This document shows, piece after piece, positions 63,978-64,000 of a stretch of 64,000 nucleotides of DNA. The first letter of the stretch is position 1. Each line of letters opens with the position of its first letter. This DNA comes from Calidifontibacillus erzurumensis (GTDB lineage: Bacteria > Bacillota > Bacilli > Bacillales > Bacillaceae_J). The notes under the pieces are model-generated. The model made no database searches. It saw nothing but the letters and a program-made list of their open reading frames with translations, and was not told where the DNA came from. A program made the translations under genes and the position numbers. The DNA is taken from the NCBI RefSeq assembly GCF_013303125.1, contig NZ_JABTTE010000009.1, positions 1 to 64,000 on the forward strand. The letters run 5' to 3'.

Positions 63978-64000
63978 ATGAAAAAAATAGTCTTTTGCGG
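63978..64000 (+). CDS. Partial gene at the window end
   Basis: ATG at 63978, eight bases after AGAGGTG, opens a frame MKKIVFC that runs off the window. The position suggests another pseudaminic acid or sugar-modifying gene (for example a formyl- or acetyltransferase), but eight codons are not enough to assign it. Confidence 0.5.

Overview
The window is a low-GC chromosomal segment of a Bacillaceae bacterium. Evidence is the Bacillus-like gene order (ywpF, ssbB, ywqA-ywqB; tagU, yvyE, degS, degU, degV, comFA, comFC, yvyF, flgM, flgN, flgK, flgL, yviE, fliW, csrA, hag), Bacillus-type ribosome binding sites and consensus sigma-D promoters. A lipoprotein copper nitrite reductase and an S-layer/pyruvylated-polysaccharide locus recall thermophilic or facultatively anaerobic bacilli, but I cannot name the genus from sequence alone.

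Left part (1-16.6 kb): a RAYT (REP-associated tyrosine transposase) with a partner small ORF, ywpF, a short coiled-coil ORF, the competence-type ssbB, nirK with a perfect FNR box, the SNF2 helicase/SWIM pair ywqA-ywqB, an MFS exporter and the multipurpose sugar ABC ATPase msmX. GC-rich tandem arrays with an exact 59-bp period stand in the gaps at 1-64, 2399-2797, 12940-13260 and 22515-23165. Each unit begins with a bulged hairpin of the kind that RAYT enzymes recognise.

Middle part (16.8-35.5 kb): cell-envelope genes. These are a coupled small-ORF/YdcF-like pair, a secreted SLH-anchored phosphodiester glycosidase, tagA, a flippase, tagO, a DUF5693 membrane protein, the pyruvyltransferase csaB, a multidomain amidase, an LCP ligase (tagU) and yvyE. 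TagO, TagA, the flippase, DUF5693 and CsaB look like a pathway for a pyruvylated secondary cell wall polysaccharide. The SLH protein would bind that polymer, the LCP enzyme could attach it, and the amidase acts on the same wall.

Right part (36-64 kb): motility and competence. The degS-degU pair is split by 760 bp. Between degU and degV sits a block absent from the B. subtilis order: a FliK-like protein, an FlhB-C-like protein, a FliS chaperone, a 475-aa second flagellin and YaaR, with two sigma-D promoters. Then come degV, comFA, comFC (no comFB), the yvyF-flgM-flgN-flgK-flgL cluster, yviE, fliW, csrA and hag. The hag leader has a CsrA-type site. The end holds two Maf flagellin glycosyltransferases and a pseudaminic acid pathway (pseB, pseC, a pseF/spsF-like gene, pseG) that runs off the window.

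A recurrent theme is that many long gaps contain their own degenerate minisatellite (units about 37-67 bp). One array runs into the 3' end of yvyE, one family occurs at two loci 29 kb apart, and one 39-bp repeat lies in frame inside ywqA.
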